A DNA stretch of 64,000 nt from Lentibacillus sediminis (GCF_002763455.1 NZ_NIXK01000006.1:62001-126000), one strand, 5' to 3'. Shown: positions 20,106 through 30,918, numbered from the stretch's first letter. The notes: a model not told the origin generated them from the letters alone. Numbers and translations are program-made.

Positions 20106-20588
20106 TTGAAAAAACAACATAAACTGCTGGCCTATCTATTTATTGTCATCGGTATCTTCTTTTTGCTGCGGCAGCTCAGGGTACCGATCGTTACGGACTT
20201 TTATTCGCTCCCTACTTTATTGATTATTTCCGGGCTCGTGCTCGTTATTTACAGCTACACGGCAAAACGTTATCAGAACTTATTTGCAGGGACCATCATT
20301 TTAGGAATTGGCATTCACCTTCATGGTCTGAAGTCCTACAGTTTCTGGATCGATCATTGGGCCGTCTATCTGCTGATTATCGGCATTGCCTTCATTATCC
20401 GCTATTTACAGACGAAAGACGGATTGCTGCCGGGGTTGCTGCTGATCGGTCTGTCGCTGATCTTTATCTTCTCGATTGAGTTGCCCGCATGGCTGGACTG
20501 GATCTACACGGTGATTGACTTTCTGGAACAATACTGGCCGATTGCCCTGATTCTGGTCGGCTTCTATTTCCTGAAGAAGAAAAAATAG
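20106..20588 (+). CDS. membrane protein of LiaI/LiaF-like type, YsxD position
   Basis: 160-aa protein made of about five to six closely packed hydrophobic segments (for example LLAYLFIVIGIFFLL and LPTLLIISGLVLVIY), ending in a lysine tail. This pattern resembles the membrane domain of LiaI/LiaF/DUF5668 proteins. TTG 20106 is preceded by GAGGGAGGAA. B. subtilis has a membrane protein gene, ysxD, in the same hemA-ysxC interval, so this is probably its positional counterpart; I could not compare sequences. It diverges from hemA and converges on ysxC across repeat locus 3. Function unknown. Confidence 0.72.
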   Translation: MKKQHKLLAYLFIVIGIFFLLRQLRVPIVTDFYSLPTLLIISGLVLVIYSYTAKRYQNLFAGTIILGIGIHLHGLKSYSFWIDHWAVYLLIIGIAFIIRYLQTKDGLLPGLLLIGLSLIFIFSIELPAWLDWIYTVIDFLEQYWPIALILVGFYFLKKKK

Positions 20589-20673
20589 CACCCAGCCGCC
20601 TAAGAATATTCCTTTCAGGCGGCTTCTTTGAATGTTGTTTTTATCCCAGGATCTATAAACTGTGACATAACCT

Positions 20674-21149
20674 ACCGCTGCGGAAATACATTCCACTTTC
20701 CGCGGGAAGCTGGTGAGCCCCCTTGTGCTGTCGCACTTCGGGGTCTCACCTAGGCTTTTCTTCCCGCAGGAGTCTCCATGTATTTCCTTCGCTGGTGGTG
20801 TTGTTTTTTTAAAATCAATTACACTAGCCTACCTCATTGATGGTTGATTGGAGCAAAAGGCAGCCGACTACGGCTGGAATATCACGAGTCTAGACCTGAG
20901 TCCAGGCGGTTTTCCGTGAGCAGTCAGAAGTCGTCCCGCGGGAAGAGACTGCCCTCAGTGGAAATTAACCACCAAAAATAGATGTTGTTTTATAAGTTTA
21001 ACAAGCAGTAAAATAACAAAGCACACTACTAGCGGAGGAAATACCCCGAGACTCCTGCGGGATGGTAAGCATAGGTGAGACCCCACAGCGCGTCAGCGCG
21101 AGGAGGCTCACCAGCGCCCGCGGAAAGCGAGGGGTATTTCCGGAGCGGC
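20674..21149. repeat. palindromic repeat locus 3 (ysxD-like/ysxC gap)
   Basis: Inverted unit at 20674-20794 (outer stem AAATACAT/ATGTATTT) and forward unit at 21031-21149 (AAATACCCC/GGGGTATTT, last G-C replaced at GGAGCGG), with a 236-bp spacer. The outer flanks are also inverted: CTGTGACATAACC on the left and the complement-like GCTATGTCGCA on the right. The 622-bp gap 20589-21210 lies between convergent genes and holds only this element. Confidence 0.88.
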
Positions 21150-21210
21150 AAGCTATGTCGCATCTTCCATCTACTGCGAAATAAATAACCTTTACAAATA
21201 AAAGGTCTTA

Positions 21211-21798
21211 TCAAATGCCTAGGTACTTTCGTAAAACCCCCCAGGCTTCTTCTTTGCCGTCTCCGGTTTCGGCGGAAAATGGAAGTAAATTATCCTCAGG
21301 CTCCATCTCCAGTGTTTCCCTCGTCCGTTTCAAATGGCTCGCGCGCTTATTTTTCGGCACTTTGTCGAGCTTGGTCGCTACTACCAGGACGGGAAGTTCA
21401 TAGTATTTAAGAAAATCATACATCTGTACATCGGCAACGGTCGGTTCATGGCGTACATCGGTAATCAGGACGACAGCTTTTAATGTGTCCCTTTCTTCAA
21501 AGTATGTTTCCATCATCCGGCCCCATTTTTCCCGCTCTTTCTTGGACACTTTCGCATACCCGTATCCCGGCACATCAACGAAGTAAAACCGGTCATTAAG
21601 CCGATAAAAGTTCAGTGTCTGTGTTTTTCCCGGCTTGGATGATGTACGGGCAAGGTTTTTCCGGTTAATCAGCTTATTGATAAATGAAGACTTTCCGACA
21701 TTAGAACGGCCGGCCAGGGCAATCTCCGGAAGGTGGTCTTCCGGGTATTGCTTTGGGCTGACCGCACTGATGACGATTTCTGCATTAGTTATTTTCAT
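21211..21798 (-). CDS. ysxC: YsxC/EngB ribosome-biogenesis GTPase
   Basis: Essential GTPase of the TrmE-Era-EngA-YihA family, needed for 50S subunit assembly. The 195-aa length matches the family. G1 is [10 protein letters not shown] near residues 30-39, G3 VDVPGYGYA near 75-83, G4 TKLDKV near 145-150. The start ATG 21798 lies inside the last codons of lon (overlap 14 nt), the typical lon-ysxC coupling. An earlier Met (21819) lies in lon-coding sequence and would add residues absent in homologues. Confidence 0.96.
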   Translation of the reverse strand: MKITNAEIVISAVSPKQYPEDHLPEIALAGRSNVGKSSFINKLINRKNLARTSSKPGKTQTLNFYRLNDRFYFVDVPGYGYAKVSKKEREKWGRMMETYFEERDTLKAVVLITDVRHEPTVADVQMYDFLKYYELPVLVVATKLDKVPKNKRASHLKRTRETLEMEPEDNLLPFSAETGDGKEEAWGVLRKYLGI

Positions 21799-24115
21799 TT
21801 TTCCCCACCGCCAATGCATGTTTCAAAACCTGATCAAGATGATTTACTTTGATAAAGGTAAGTCCTGCGCGCACACTTTCAGGAATGTCATCAATATCTT
21901 TTTCATTGTCTGCCGGGATAATGATCGTCGAGATTCCTGCACGGTGGGCGCTTAATGATTTTTCTTTCAGCCCGCCGATTGGCAGCACCCGTCCGCGCAA
22001 AGTAATTTCTCCGGTCATGGCTACTTCCTTCTTCACTGGTCTGCCTGTGAGCGCAGATACGAGAGCGGTTGCCATGGTTATCCCTGCGGAAGGGCCATCT
22101 TTCGGTGTAGCGCCTTCCGGAACGTGTATGTGTATATCGTAAATTTCATGAAAGGACGGATTAATATTCAGTTCTTCAGCTCGGGAGCGGATGTAACTGA
22201 ATGCAGCCTTGGCGGATTCCTGCATGACATCGCCAAGTTTTCCCGTAAGTGTCAGCTTGCCTTTGCCTGGATAGTGCGAGACTTCAATTGACAAGGTATC
22301 TCCGCCTGCTGAAGTATAGGCAAGTCCGGTAGCTGCTCCTACCTGGTCCTCCCGCTCCATCATGCCATAGCGGTAGAGCGGCTTGCCGAGCAGTTCTTCC
22401 AGGCTTTTCTCGGTTACAATTACCCGTTTTTTCTCTTCGCCAATAATTAGTTTTGCTGCTTTTCGGCATAGAGTCGCCAGTTGTCTCTCCAGATTCCGGA
22501 CACCCGCTTCCCTGGTATATGTGCGTACCAGCTTCAGCAATGCTTCATCGCGGATTTGCAGATTGCTTTTTTTCAGCCCGTTTTCTTTCAACTGCTTTGG
22601 CAGTAAATGCTCTTTGGCAATATGCAGCTTCTCCACTTCCGTATAGCCGGCAATTGAAATAAGCTCCATGCGGTCAAGCAGCGGACCGGGGATATTCGTG
22701 ACATAGTTTGCCGTGGCAATAAAAAGCACGTTCGACAGGTCATATGTCTCTTCAATAAAATGATCGCTGAAATTGCTGTTCTGTTCCGGATCCAGCACTT
22801 CCAGCATGGCAGAAGATGGATCTCCGCGAAAATCGTTGGACATTTTATCTATTTCATCCAGCAAAAATACCGGATTAATCGTGCCTGCTTTTTTCATGCC
22901 CTGAATGATCCGGCCTGGCATTGCGCCAATGTAAGTACGGCGGTGACCGCGGATCTCCGCTTCATCCCGCACGCCGCCAAGAGAGGCACGGACAAATTTT
23001 CGGTTAATCGAGCGAGCAATCGACTTGGCCAAAGAAGTTTTTCCCACCCCTGGTGGTCCGACAAGGCAAAGGATCGGTCCTCTGATCGAATTGGTCAGTT
23101 TCTGCACCGCCAAATACTCGAGTATCCTCTCCTTTACTTTATCAAGGCCGTAGTGATCCTCATCAAGGATTTTCTCCGCCTGCTCAATCTCAATTGCGTC
23201 CCTGGTTTTCTCCGTCCATGGCAGAGCCAAGAGCCACTCAAGGTAGTTGCGGATAACCGAACTCTCCGCCGAACTTTGCGGTACCTGCTCATATCGGCCG
23301 AGCTCTTTTTCCGCTACTTTTCTGACAGATTCAGGCATGTCCGACTGCTCTATTTTTTCCTGCAACTGACCGACCTCGCCGGTTTTTCCGTCATTTTCGC
23401 CAAGTTCTTTCTGGATCGCTTTCAATTGTTCACGCAAATAATATTCCTTTTGCGTTTTTTCCATTGAGTTTTTAACCCGCTTGCCGATTTTGTTTTCCAG
23501 ATCCAGCACTTTTTGCTCATTGGAAATAATCCGAATCAGATACTGCAGGCGCTGCTTGATCTTCTGAATCTCCAGCAGTTCCTGTTTATCTTTGATTTTT
23601 AATGATAAATGAGAAGTGATGATATCTGCGAGTCTGCCTGCATCATCAATGTCAGAAACGGTAGCAAACGTCTCCTGGGAAATTTTACGGGACAGTTTCG
23701 TGTATTGCTCAAACTGTTCCATCAGGGATCGCATTAATGCTTCTTCTTCGTTCGGATCGCTATGCACGTCTTCCATTTCGGTGATTTCTACTTGAAACAA
23801 TTCATCTTGCTCCGTGTAGCGGGTGATCTCTCCGCGGTACAGACCTTCAATCAGGACTCTTAATGTGCCATTTGGCAGTTTCAGCATTTGATTCACTTTG
23901 GCAGCCGTGCCTATATGGTAAATATCCTCAGGTTCCGGTTCATCCAGATTGACCTTCTTCTGGGCAGCCAAAAATATTATTTGATCGTCCATCATCGCCT
24001 TCTCCAGTGCAGCCACCGATTTGTCTCGGCCTACATCCAGATGAAGCACCATGGACGGGAATACGAGCAGTCCGCGTAATGGAAGGAGGGGAAGCTGTAT
24101 GGTCTCTTTTGTCAT
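21785..24115 (-). CDS. lon: Lon ATP-dependent protease
   Basis: Homo-hexameric AAA+ serine protease degrading misfolded and regulatory proteins. It is 776 aa with the usual three parts: N-terminal substrate domain (1 to about 200), coiled coil, AAA+ module with Walker [14 protein letters not shown] near 352-364 and Walker [10 protein letters not shown] near 420, and C-terminal protease domain with catalytic Ser in [12 protein letters not shown] near 677 and Lys in [14 protein letters not shown] near 720. AGAGGAGGTACATACAC precedes the ATG. It is co-transcribed with ysxC and lies downstream of clpX. No CIRCE or CtsR-type operator was noticed upstream. Confidence 0.98.
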   Translation of the reverse strand: MTKETIQLPLLPLRGLLVFPSMVLHLDVGRDKSVAALEKAMMDDQIIFLAAQKKVNLDEPEPEDIYHIGTAAKVNQMLKLPNGTLRVLIEGLYRGEITRYTEQDELFQVEITEMEDVHSDPNEEEALMRSLMEQFEQYTKLSRKISQETFATVSDIDDAGRLADIITSHLSLKIKDKQELLEIQKIKQRLQYLIRIISNEQKVLDLENKIGKRVKNSMEKTQKEYYLREQLKAIQKELGENDGKTGEVGQLQEKIEQSDMPESVRKVAEKELGRYEQVPQSSAESSVIRNYLEWLLALPWTEKTRDAIEIEQAEKILDEDHYGLDKVKERILEYLAVQKLTNSIRGPILCLVGPPGVGKTSLAKSIARSINRKFVRASLGGVRDEAEIRGHRRTYIGAMPGRIIQGMKKAGTINPVFLLDEIDKMSNDFRGDPSSAMLEVLDPEQNSNFSDHFIEETYDLSNVLFIATANYVTNIPGPLLDRMELISIAGYTEVEKLHIAKEHLLPKQLKENGLKKSNLQIRDEALLKLVRTYTREAGVRNLERQLATLCRKAAKLIIGEEKKRVIVTEKSLEELLGKPLYRYGMMEREDQVGAATGLAYTSAGGDTLSIEVSHYPGKGKLTLTGKLGDVMQESAKAAFSYIRSRAEELNINPSFHEIYDIHIHVPEGATPKDGPSAGITMATALVSALTGRPVKKEVAMTGEITLRGRVLPIGGLKEKSLSAHRAGISTIIIPADNEKDIDDIPESVRAGLTFIKVNHLDQVLKHALAVGKNENN

Positions 24116-24450
24116 GTGTATGTACCTCCTCTTGGTGAATTTTTCCTATTCTGCCATTAAAGTTTATATAAATTCCGGGCGTTTGTAAAGAAATCTTGGC
24201 TTAGCCGCGCTTGTGGAGCGCAGTTTTGCCTATAAGAAAAAAATTAATAGCTGGCAGTCAGGGTTAGTATTGCCTTTTCTATGTAGAATTACTTATTGGA
24301 TTTGCGGCTTAAAGTTTCACTGACTTATTTTTCCCAACAAATATCAAAAGACTGACTCACGTCTCCCCTGCCATGACCCGGAGCCATGGCAGGATACAAA
24401 CCCAAGTCAGTCTTTAATGAAAAATTTGCCGTGCAATTTACTGCTGTCGC
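24116..24450. other. lon-clpX intergenic region
   Basis: 335 bp with no credible gene. The right end holds the clpX terminator. Around 24188-24230 there is a TTGGCTTAGCC-type motif also seen in the second, minor repeat family (33915-33975 and 41318-41400). The remainder is AT-rich and presumably carries the lon promoter. Confidence 0.5.
24347..24415 (-). terminator. clpX terminator, nested stem
   Basis: Outer arms AAAGACTGACT and AGTCAGTCTTT enclose an inner stem CCTGCCATG...CATGGCAGG. It lies 35 bp past the clpX stop. Confidence 0.8.
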
Positions 24451-25728
24451 TTAAGCACTTTCTTTCGGAAATGTTTTGGTTCCTTTTCTCACCGTTCCGT
24501 CTGTGAAGATGAGCTTCGGACTGCCATCTTCGTCTTCCACGGTATCTTGTGTGATAATGCACTGGTCAATATCTTCTCTGGATGGCAGTTCAAACATCAC
24601 ATCAAGCATAATCCCCTCGATAATCGAGCGCAGTCCCCGTGCACCGGTTTTCCGCTCGATCGCTTTATGGGCAATGGCTGTGAGCGCATCCTCTTCGAAT
24701 TCCAATTCTACATCATCCATTTGGAACAGCTTTTCATACTGTTTTACCAACGCATTTTTCGGCTGGGTCAAAATTTGCACCAGAGCATCTTCATCCAATG
24801 GCTCCAGGCTCGCCACAATCGGGACCCTTCCGATGAATTCCGGAATCAGTCCATAGCGCAGCAGATCCTCCGGCAATACTTTCTGCAGCAATTCCGCCGG
24901 CTTCATATTTTGCTGTTCAACGTCTGCACCAAAACCGATGACTTTTTCACCAAGACGGCGTTTGATTACTTGATCGATGCCGTCGAAAGCTCCGCCTACG
25001 ATAAACAGGATGTTCGTTGTATCGATTTGAATAAATTCCTGATGCGGATGTTTTCTCCCGCCTTGTGGAGGGACACTGGCTACGGTTCCTTCAATAATTT
25101 TCAGAAGCGCCTGCTGAACCCCCTCGCCGGAAACGTCTCTGGTGATCGACGGGTTCTCCGACTTACGCGCAACTTTATCAATTTCATCAATATAGATAAT
25201 GCCTTTTTCCGCTTTTTCCACATCATAATCCGCTGCCTGGATCAATTTAAGCAGAATGTTCTCCACATCCTCGCCGACATAGCCAGCTTCGGTCAGTGAA
25301 GTCGCATCCGCCATAGCAAATGGTACATTGATAATGCGTGCAAGCGTTTGGGCAAGCAGCGTCTTCCCGCTTCCGGTCGGCCCAAGCATTGCTATATTAC
25401 TTTTTGATATTTCCACATCATCCGTATTTCTTTGCGTGTTGACCCGCTTATAGTGATTGTATACAGCTACCGACAGATTCTTCTTTGCATTATCCTGGCC
25501 GATGACATAATCATCCAGCGTTTCCATGATCTCTTTCGGCTTTGGGAGTTCCGTCAGCTCGGTTTCTTCCTCTGTGCCAAGTTCTTCCTCCACGATCTCT
25601 GTACAAAGCTCAATGCATTCATCACATATATATACACCTGGTCCGGCAACCAGCTTGCGAACTTGTTCTTGACTCTTTCCACAGAAAGAACATTTTAACT
25701 GTCCTTTTTCTTCATTAAATTTGAACAT
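24451..25728 (-). CDS. clpX: ClpX, ATPase subunit of ClpXP
   Basis: AAA+ unfoldase that feeds substrates to ClpP. It is 425 aa. The N-terminal zinc-binding domain has C13, C16, C35 and C38. Walker A GPTGSGKT is at 116-123, Walker [12 protein letters not shown] near 180, the pore loop GYVGEDVE near 150, and IGF, the ClpP-docking loop, in [10 protein letters not shown] near 265. It stands between tig and lon as in B. subtilis. Confidence 0.98.
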   Translation of the reverse strand: MFKFNEEKGQLKCSFCGKSQEQVRKLVAGPGVYICDECIELCTEIVEEELGTEEETELTELPKPKEIMETLDDYVIGQDNAKKNLSVAVYNHYKRVNTQRNTDDVEISKSNIAMLGPTGSGKTLLAQTLARIINVPFAMADATSLTEAGYVGEDVENILLKLIQAADYDVEKAEKGIIYIDEIDKVARKSENPSITRDVSGEGVQQALLKIIEGTVASVPPQGGRKHPHQEFIQIDTTNILFIVGGAFDGIDQVIKRRLGEKVIGFGADVEQQNMKPAELLQKVLPEDLLRYGLIPEFIGRVPIVASLEPLDEDALVQILTQPKNALVKQYEKLFQMDDVELEFEEDALTAIAHKAIERKTGARGLRSIIEGIMLDVMFELPSREDIDQCIITQDTVEDEDGSPKLIFTDGTVRKGTKTFPKESA

Positions 25729-25950
25729 TCATTTTCACCCCTAAATGTTTATACCTGTTCCCATCACTTTATCTTTAGGATTCTAACTTATAGTCATCAT
25801 ATCAGATGAAATTTAAAAAACAAAACAATATACTTTCAGGGTCAACTTCACCAGCTGATGGATAGATAAAGCTGCATTCTTAATACTATATGTTACATAC
25901 GTAAATAAAATCGTTATGCCAGCAGTTTTTTTCTGCAGAAATATGGAAAC

Positions 25951-25975
25951 AAGGTGCGGAGGGCCCCCGCACCTT
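25951..25975 (-). terminator. tig terminator
   Basis: The minus-strand stem AAGGTGCGG...CCGCACCTT with a small GC loop is followed by GTTTCC and an AT-rich tail. It is 30 bp beyond the tig stop. The T-run is imperfect. Confidence 0.65.
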
Positions 25976-26006
25976 GCTCTTGCTCCTTATTCAATTGACG
26001 AATTGT

Positions 26007-27296
26007 TTAGGAGACAACTTTGCTTTGTTCTTCCAGAAAATCAATTGCTGTTTTGAATTTCAGGTCATCTTTCAGCATGTCGGTGTTCCCGCCAAGCATT
26101 TGTACCAGCTGCTCTTTTTCTGCTCCATACATCGCAGCCATATTCTCCAGTTCCTGATCGACTGCTTCATCAGATACTTCGAGATTTTCCGCCTCGACGA
26201 TTGCCTCCAGTGTCAGGTTGGTTTTCACGCGTTTTTCCGCATCATCTTTCATTTGTTCTTTTAATGCATTTTTGTCCTGTCCGGAGAACTGCTCATACAT
26301 TTCCATGGTCATCCCCTGCGCTTGCAGACGCTGTTCGAATTCCTGCACCATACGATCCAGTTCCGTATCGACCATCACTTCCGGAATATCCACTTCTGCG
26401 TTTTCGGAAGCTTGATTCACGAGGCTCTCCCGTTTTTGGTTTTCCGCTTCCTGTTTCTTTTGTGATTCCAATTCTTCTTTTTTCTTCGTTTTCAGTTCGT
26501 CAAGGGTTTCTGCCTCTTCATCGACATCTTTTGCAAACTCATCGTCCAATTCCGGCAGTTCCTTGTATTTTACTTCATGGATTTTCACTTTGAAAACGGC
26601 GTCTTTGCCGGCAAGATCCTCGGCATGATATTCTTCCGGGAAAGTAACTTCGATTTCTGTATCAGCATCCACTTCTTTGCCGATCAGCTTCTCTTCAAAC
26701 CCAGGGATAAACTGGCCGGAGCCGATTTCCAGGGAGTGATTTTCTCCCTTGCCGCCTTCAAACGCTTCTCCACCTGAGAAGCCTTCAAAGTCCATGACAA
26801 CCGTGTCGCCTTCTTCTACCGTGCCTTCTTCTCTGACAACCAGTTCTGCTTGCTCCTGACGCAGGTTCTCCAGCGTTTCTTCGACTTCTTCATCGGTTAC
26901 TTCCGTAGATTCCTCTTCCACTTCCAGCCCTTTATATTCACCAAGGGTCACTTCCGGCTTCACTTGCACTTCCGCAGTGAATACAAGCGGCTCGCCCCGT
27001 TCGATGTTTTCAATATCCACCTCAGGCTGCTCAATTGGCTCAATACCGGTTTCTTGAATCGCATTCCGGTAAGCCGGCTGAAGAATCATATCAATAGCAT
27101 CCTGATAAAGTGATTCCGCACCAAAACGGCTTTCAAAGATCTTGCGCGGAATTTTCCCTTTGCGGAAGCCGGGAATCTGTACATCTTTGGATACTTTTTT
27201 GAACGCACGGTCTAGTGCCTGCTCAAATTCCTCCGGCGGGATTTCAAAGGTCAGAACTCCTTGATTGCCTTCTTGCTTTTCCCATTTTGCTGTCAT
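26007..27296 (-). CDS. tig: trigger factor
   Basis: Ribosome-bound chaperone and peptidyl-prolyl isomerase. It is 429 aa: N-terminal ribosome-binding domain with the signature GFRKGKIP at 43-50, FKBP-like PPIase domain about 160-245, and an acidic helical C-terminal chaperone arm. The start ATG 27296 follows GGAGGG by 8 nt; the in-frame TTG at 27311 overlaps that site and is rejected. It lies upstream of clpX. Confidence 0.97.
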   Translation of the reverse strand: MTAKWEKQEGNQGVLTFEIPPEEFEQALDRAFKKVSKDVQIPGFRKGKIPRKIFESRFGAESLYQDAIDMILQPAYRNAIQETGIEPIEQPEVDIENIERGEPLVFTAEVQVKPEVTLGEYKGLEVEEESTEVTDEEVEETLENLRQEQAELVVREEGTVEEGDTVVMDFEGFSGGEAFEGGKGENHSLEIGSGQFIPGFEEKLIGKEVDADTEIEVTFPEEYHAEDLAGKDAVFKVKIHEVKYKELPELDDEFAKDVDEEAETLDELKTKKKEELESQKKQEAENQKRESLVNQASENAEVDIPEVMVDTELDRMVQEFEQRLQAQGMTMEMYEQFSGQDKNALKEQMKDDAEKRVKTNLTLEAIVEAENLEVSDEAVDQELENMAAMYGAEKEQLVQMLGGNTDMLKDDLKFKTAIDFLEEQSKVVS

Positions 27297-27421
27297 AACT
27301 ATTCCCTCCAAAATCTATTGTTTCCCTTTCATTTGTCACGTTCTTAGTAAATATGCAAATTTACAACCATCTCATTATAACATACTTGCTCTTTTCTTCA
27401 AGCATTTGCGGTATTCGCCTG

Positions 27422-28408
27422 TTAATCTTCTATTATACCCAGGTACAGCGCTTCACATAATTGGATAGTTTCCATATAGCTGCCGACGGAAGGGTCGTTT
27501 GTCTCTGTTACAGTTGTATATAAATTCATGTATGCTGCTGCAATCTGGGCGAGCGCCTCGGCTATTTTCTCTGCATCCCCGGCAGGCGGCAGAATCGGGT
27601 AAAACACATATGTATAACGGTACAGCAATTTCTCCATTAATTGAAACAGGGTTGGGTTTTCCTGCTCCCATAAACTGATGTGAGCAAGAATCTGCCGATT
27701 TGTTTCATTGTCCCAAAGATCCGGGGCCGAGGCAGGTGTTATGCTCAAATACTGATCCATTTTATGTACAGAAGTCTCTGCTATGCTCCCGCTGTTCTTC
27801 AACCAGTTAAAAATTGCTGTTTTTGTTACAGGATGAATATCGCTGCTAATCAGGCAATCGGCCATTTCTGCCGGTGGAGTCTCTTTTCGTTTTCGCAGAT
27901 TCTCCACGAGACGCCACTGCTTCCTGTGATCCATTTTTTTTACGGCCTCTTGAAAATCTGCCAAGTATGCTTGATTTTCTTTCTCTGCAATATCATTTCT
28001 CATGTTTTCACTCAGGTGATAAAGCTGCTGCAGCTGCTCCCTTAGCTCCGGAGGCAGGCTGTCTGAGGCCAATTCATAACCTGCTTGTTCCAGCAGCAGG
28101 TCATACTGATGTGTCTGAAACAAGATGGTCACATACATATGTATAAAATGGTAATAGTGCTCATCTTTTTTCTGCATCTCCAGTTCACAGATATCCTGCG
28201 CCTCCTGGTAATACCCAAGCTCCATTAAGCACATCATCTTGCCTACAATAATTTCATAACTCTCTGCCTGATAGCTGATTAATTTGTTTAATTTTGTCAA
28301 TGCTTCTTCATATCGTTTTTCTTTCAACGCTTGCAAACTTTCTTCTTCCAGTGTGTCTTTCCATTTAGGGAAAAGAATGACATTTCCGCTGGTATCCTGT
28401 TTTTCCAT
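27422..28408 (-). CDS. ysoA: TPR-repeat protein, YsoA-like
   Basis: 328-aa soluble helical protein with tetratricopeptide-type repeats in its first half (EALTKLNKLISYQAESYEI; YYQEAQDICELEMQ). No catalytic motif is visible. B. subtilis ysoA, a TPR protein, occupies this place directly upstream of tig. AGAAGGGGGTG precedes the ATG. Probably a protein-interaction scaffold; partner unknown. In B. subtilis the leu/ilv operon follows; here two tRNA genes do. Confidence 0.75.
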   Translation of the reverse strand: MEKQDTSGNVILFPKWKDTLEEESLQALKEKRYEEALTKLNKLISYQAESYEIIVGKMMCLMELGYYQEAQDICELEMQKKDEHYYHFIHMYVTILFQTHQYDLLLEQAGYELASDSLPPELREQLQQLYHLSENMRNDIAEKENQAYLADFQEAVKKMDHRKQWRLVENLRKRKETPPAEMADCLISSDIHPVTKTAIFNWLKNSGSIAETSVHKMDQYLSITPASAPDLWDNETNRQILAHISLWEQENPTLFQLMEKLLYRYTYVFYPILPPAGDAEKIAEALAQIAAAYMNLYTTVTETNDPSVGSYMETIQLCEALYLGIIED

Positions 28409-28504
28409 TTATTCACCCCCTTCTAAATCGCAGATAGCAATATTTTATCCATTCCCTAATATAATTCTTGGTAAACACGTTTTTACAATGGTAGTGGTAT
28501 ATGA

Positions 28505-28540
28505 AAAAGGAACCAATCGCAGAACGATTGGCTCCTTTTG
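28505..28540 (-). terminator. terminator of the tRNA pair
   Basis: Stem GGAGCCAATCG...CGATTGGTTCC followed by TTTTT on the minus strand, 10 bp past the tRNA-Arg 3' end. Confidence 0.8.
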
Positions 28541-28549
28541 TTTGCTGGA

Positions 28550-28623
28550 CGTCCCAGGCAGGATTCGAACCTGCGACCCACAGCTTAGAAGGCTGTTGCT
28601 CTATCCTGCTGAGCTACTGGGAC
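28550..28623 (-). tRNA. tRNA-Arg (TCT)
   Basis: 74-nt cloverleaf: acceptor GTCCCAG/CTGGGAC, D arm GCTCAGCAGGATAGAGC, anticodon stem ACAGC/GCTGT with loop CTTCTAA (anticodon TCT, reading AGA/AGG), and T arm GCAGGTTCGAATCCTGC. No encoded CCA. It is immediately downstream of tRNA-Gly, so both are probably one transcript. Confidence 0.96.
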
Positions 28624-28640
28624 ATAAAGGTTATGTATGG

Positions 28641-28711
28641 AGCGGGTGATGGGAATCGAACCCACATCATCAGCTTGGAAGGCTGAGGTTTTACCACTAA
28701 ACTACACCCGC
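28641..28711 (-). tRNA. tRNA-Gly (TCC)
   Basis: 71-nt cloverleaf: acceptor GCGGGTG/CACCCGC, short D arm GTTTAGTGGTAAAAC, anticodon stem TCAGC/GCTGA with loop CTTCCAA (anticodon TCC), and T arm ATGGGTTCGATTCCCAT-like stem. It is 17 bp upstream of tRNA-Arg. Confidence 0.95.
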
Positions 28712-28818
28712 ATGTGGTGCTGCATCAAAATGAAAATTAGTTGTGCGTCTTTTAAGCGGACAAAAATTATTATATGCAACCTCAGAGGTTTTGTCAATCT
28801 TTTTTTATCAGCCAGACT

Positions 28819-28855
28819 CTAAAAAGCTTGGTGACCAAAAATCCAAGCTTTTTAG
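28819..28855 (-). terminator. ysnB-side terminator-like hairpin
   Basis: Perfect 13-bp inverted repeat CTAAAAAGCTTGG/CCAAGCTTTTTAG just past the ysnB stop. A short T-rich stretch is part of the stem rather than after it, so efficiency is uncertain. Confidence 0.6.
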
Positions 28856-28874
28856 AAACTATCAAACAGTTTCA

Positions 28875-29384
28875 TTACAAGGTGCCGCGGTAATGCAGAT
28901 CCTCAACCGGTTCCCCATCTGTCGTATAAAAAGTAACGTCCACCTGATTGCTGTTATCCCATTCGATAATCGCATATGTTTTCTCCGGGCGGCTGCGCGG
29001 CTGACGGATGCTTCCAGGGTTAATACATAGCTGGTTCCCCACTTTTTCCACACCGGCAACGTGGGTATGGCCATAGCAGGCCACTTTAGCTCCTTCTTCC
29101 TCTGCGCGATAAGAAAGGGGGGCAAGACCAGCTTTCACCTGATGCAGGTGCCCATGTACCACAAAAAACGTCAGATTTTCGATTTGCACCCGCTGCTCAT
29201 TAGGAAATCGTGTGTCCATGTCAGTATTGCCGCCAACTTTGAAAAATCCCTGCAATTCCGGGGCATCCATCTCCAGTTCGGAATCCCCGCAATGGATCAT
29301 ATATTCTAATCTGTGGCGATTTTTAATTGCAGTTACTTCTTCTGTGAGTCCGTGACTGTCGCTTAAAATGAGTACCTTCGTCAT
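28875..29384 (-). CDS. ysnB: YfcE/MJ0936-family metallophosphoesterase
   Basis: 169-aa calcineurin-like phosphodiesterase. Metal ligands are readable in order: D9 and H11 in LSDSHG, HCGDSE near 38, GGNTD near 58, VHGHLH near 85, and YGHTHV near 110. The physiological substrate is unknown; relatives hydrolyse model phosphodiesters and some cleave 2',3'-cyclic nucleotides. ATG 29384 follows AAGGAGG by 6 nt; upstream in-frame Met codons overlap that site. It is the last gene of the rph-rdgB-ysnB cluster. Confidence 0.88.
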   Translation of the reverse strand: MTKVLILSDSHGLTEEVTAIKNRHRLEYMIHCGDSELEMDAPELQGFFKVGGNTDMDTRFPNEQRVQIENLTFFVVHGHLHQVKAGLAPLSYRAEEEGAKVACYGHTHVAGVEKVGNQLCINPGSIRQPRSRPEKTYAIIEWDNSNQVDVTFYTTDGEPVEDLHYRGTL

Positions 29385-29435
29385 TGCCATCCTCCTTGCT
29401 GTCATCTTTTAAGGTGCTTTAAAAAAAGATAACCT

Positions 29436-30038
29436 CTACTCTACTGCCAAACGGCTCACCCAATCGTTCAGCTGTTTCACTGCATCACTGCGATGGCTGA
29501 TCCGGTTTTTCTCTTCTTTTGGCAGTTCGGCCAATGTCTGGCTGTATGTGTTTGGTATAAATATCGGATCATAGCCGAAACCATTTGTTCCTCTTGGCGA
29601 GAAGGCGATGCTTCCCTCACAGGTTCCTTTTCGAAAAATCGTTGCTTCCCCAGGTATAGCGATAGCCAGCACACATACAAATCTTGCTGTGCGGCTTTCC
29701 TTGGGGGCATCCGCCAATTCTTCCAGCACCTTTTCCATATTGGCCTGATCATTCTTTTCTTTCCCGGCATACCTGGCCGAATAAACACCAGGCCTGCCAT
29801 CCAAAGCGTCCACCACAAGCCCCGAATCATCGGCAAGTACTGGTTTATTGAGCATTTCAGCTATCTGTTCCGCTTTTAATGCCGCATTTTCTTCAAATGT
29901 CGTTCCGATTTCTTCTACATCCGGCAAATCTTTTTCCAGTTCCGGCAAAGATAGCGCCTGGATGCCAAAAGGGGAGAAGAAATCTTTGAACTCTCTTGCC
30001 TTCCCTTGATTTCTCGTAGCTATAATAATTTGTTTCAT
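29436..30038 (-). CDS. rdgB: XTP/dITP diphosphatase (RdgB/HAM1 family)
   Basis: House-cleaning pyrophosphatase removing ITP, dITP and XTP. It is 200 aa with the substrate loop [11 protein letters not shown] at residues 6-16, catalytic acidic patch [12 protein letters not shown] near 68-79, YSARYAGKE near 88, and C-terminal [11 protein letters not shown]. Its ATG overlaps the rph stop as ATGA with AAGGAGA inside rph, so translation is coupled. The same rph-rdgB-ysnB order occurs in B. subtilis. Confidence 0.96.
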   Translation of the reverse strand: MKQIIIATRNQGKAREFKDFFSPFGIQALSLPELEKDLPDVEEIGTTFEENAALKAEQIAEMLNKPVLADDSGLVVDALDGRPGVYSARYAGKEKNDQANMEKVLEELADAPKESRTARFVCVLAIAIPGEATIFRKGTCEGSIAFSPRGTNGFGYDPIFIPNTYSQTLAELPKEEKNRISHRSDAVKQLNDWVSRLAVE

Positions 30039-30799
30039 AGCGAATCTCCTTTTCCCACCGTTTCTCCGATGCGTCCAGCAAGCTCCCCAAGAACATCCTG
30101 CTGCTTTTTGGTAATATGATCCAAACCTTCCCTGGCCAGCTCCAGCATAGTGATCAGCTGCTGATGAGAAAAAGTCGCTTCTTCTCCGGTTCCCTGAATT
30201 TCCACAAATTCACCTGCACCGGTCATTACGATATTCATGTCCACATGGGCAGAGGAATCTTCCTGGTAATTGAGATCAAGAATTTCCGTGCCATCAGGCA
30301 AAACCCCGACAGAAACTGCACTCAGAAAATCAGTGACAGGCATCTTAGAGATCGTTTTAGCCTCCAGCAGTTTGCCAAACGCAAGCACAACCGCTACAAA
30401 CGCTCCGGTAATCGAGGCAGTCCTTGTTCCGCCGTCTGCCTGGATGACGTCACAATCAACCCAGACAGTGCGCTCACCGATCGTATCAAGATCCACTACC
30501 GAGCGCAATGCCCTGCCGATCAGACGCTGGATCTCCATCGTTCTCCCGCTGACTTTTCCTTTCGACGATTCTCTGATATTCCGCTGTTCTGTTGCCCGTG
30601 GGAGCATGGCATATTCTGCTGTAATCCATCCTTTTCCCTGGCCGCGCATAAATGGAGGAACTCTGTCTTCAATACTGGCATTGCAGATTACTTTTGTATT
30701 ACCGACTTCGATCAATACGGATCCTTCGGGGTGGGTGATATAGTCTGGTGTAATATTTATTGTTCGCAAACGATTGCTTGCACGTTGACTGTCGTTCAT
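30035..30799 (-). CDS. rph: RNase PH
   Basis: Phosphorolytic 3'-5' exoribonuclease that trims tRNA 3' ends. It is 254 aa. Conserved features are the RNA-binding RPxxxR-like N-terminus, [16 protein letters not shown] near 60-75, the phosphate-binding RALRSVVDL near 98, [18 protein letters not shown] near 118-135, and [15 protein letters not shown] near 180. ATG 30799 is 7 nt after GGAGG; the preceding in-frame TTG is not used. Confidence 0.97.
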   Translation of the reverse strand: MNDSQRASNRLRTINITPDYITHPEGSVLIEVGNTKVICNASIEDRVPPFMRGQGKGWITAEYAMLPRATEQRNIRESSKGKVSGRTMEIQRLIGRALRSVVDLDTIGERTVWVDCDVIQADGGTRTASITGAFVAVVLAFGKLLEAKTISKMPVTDFLSAVSVGVLPDGTEILDLNYQEDSSAHVDMNIVMTGAGEFVEIQGTGEEATFSHQQLITMLELAREGLDHITKKQQDVLGELAGRIGETVGKGDSL

Positions 30800-30890
30800 C
30801 AAGATTCCTCCTTATTTCATCCATTAGCTTAACATATTCTTTGCTAAAGAAGCACGTTAATACCCCTTGATAAGAAAGGGGACAAAATTA

Positions 30891-30917
30891 AAAAGAGGCT
30901 GTCAGCCAGCCTCTTTT
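30891..30917 (-). terminator. gerM terminator
   Basis: Stem AAAAGAGGCTG/CAGCCTCTTTT with a 4-5-nt loop, then TTTAATTTT on the minus strand, directly after the gerM stop. Confidence 0.85.
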
Positions 30918-30918
30918 G

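Noticed and set aside
22760-23467. 235-aa plus-strand frame
   Set aside because: Antisense to lon; product resembles no protein and is rich in Arg/Phe/His as expected for a reverse-frame artefact.
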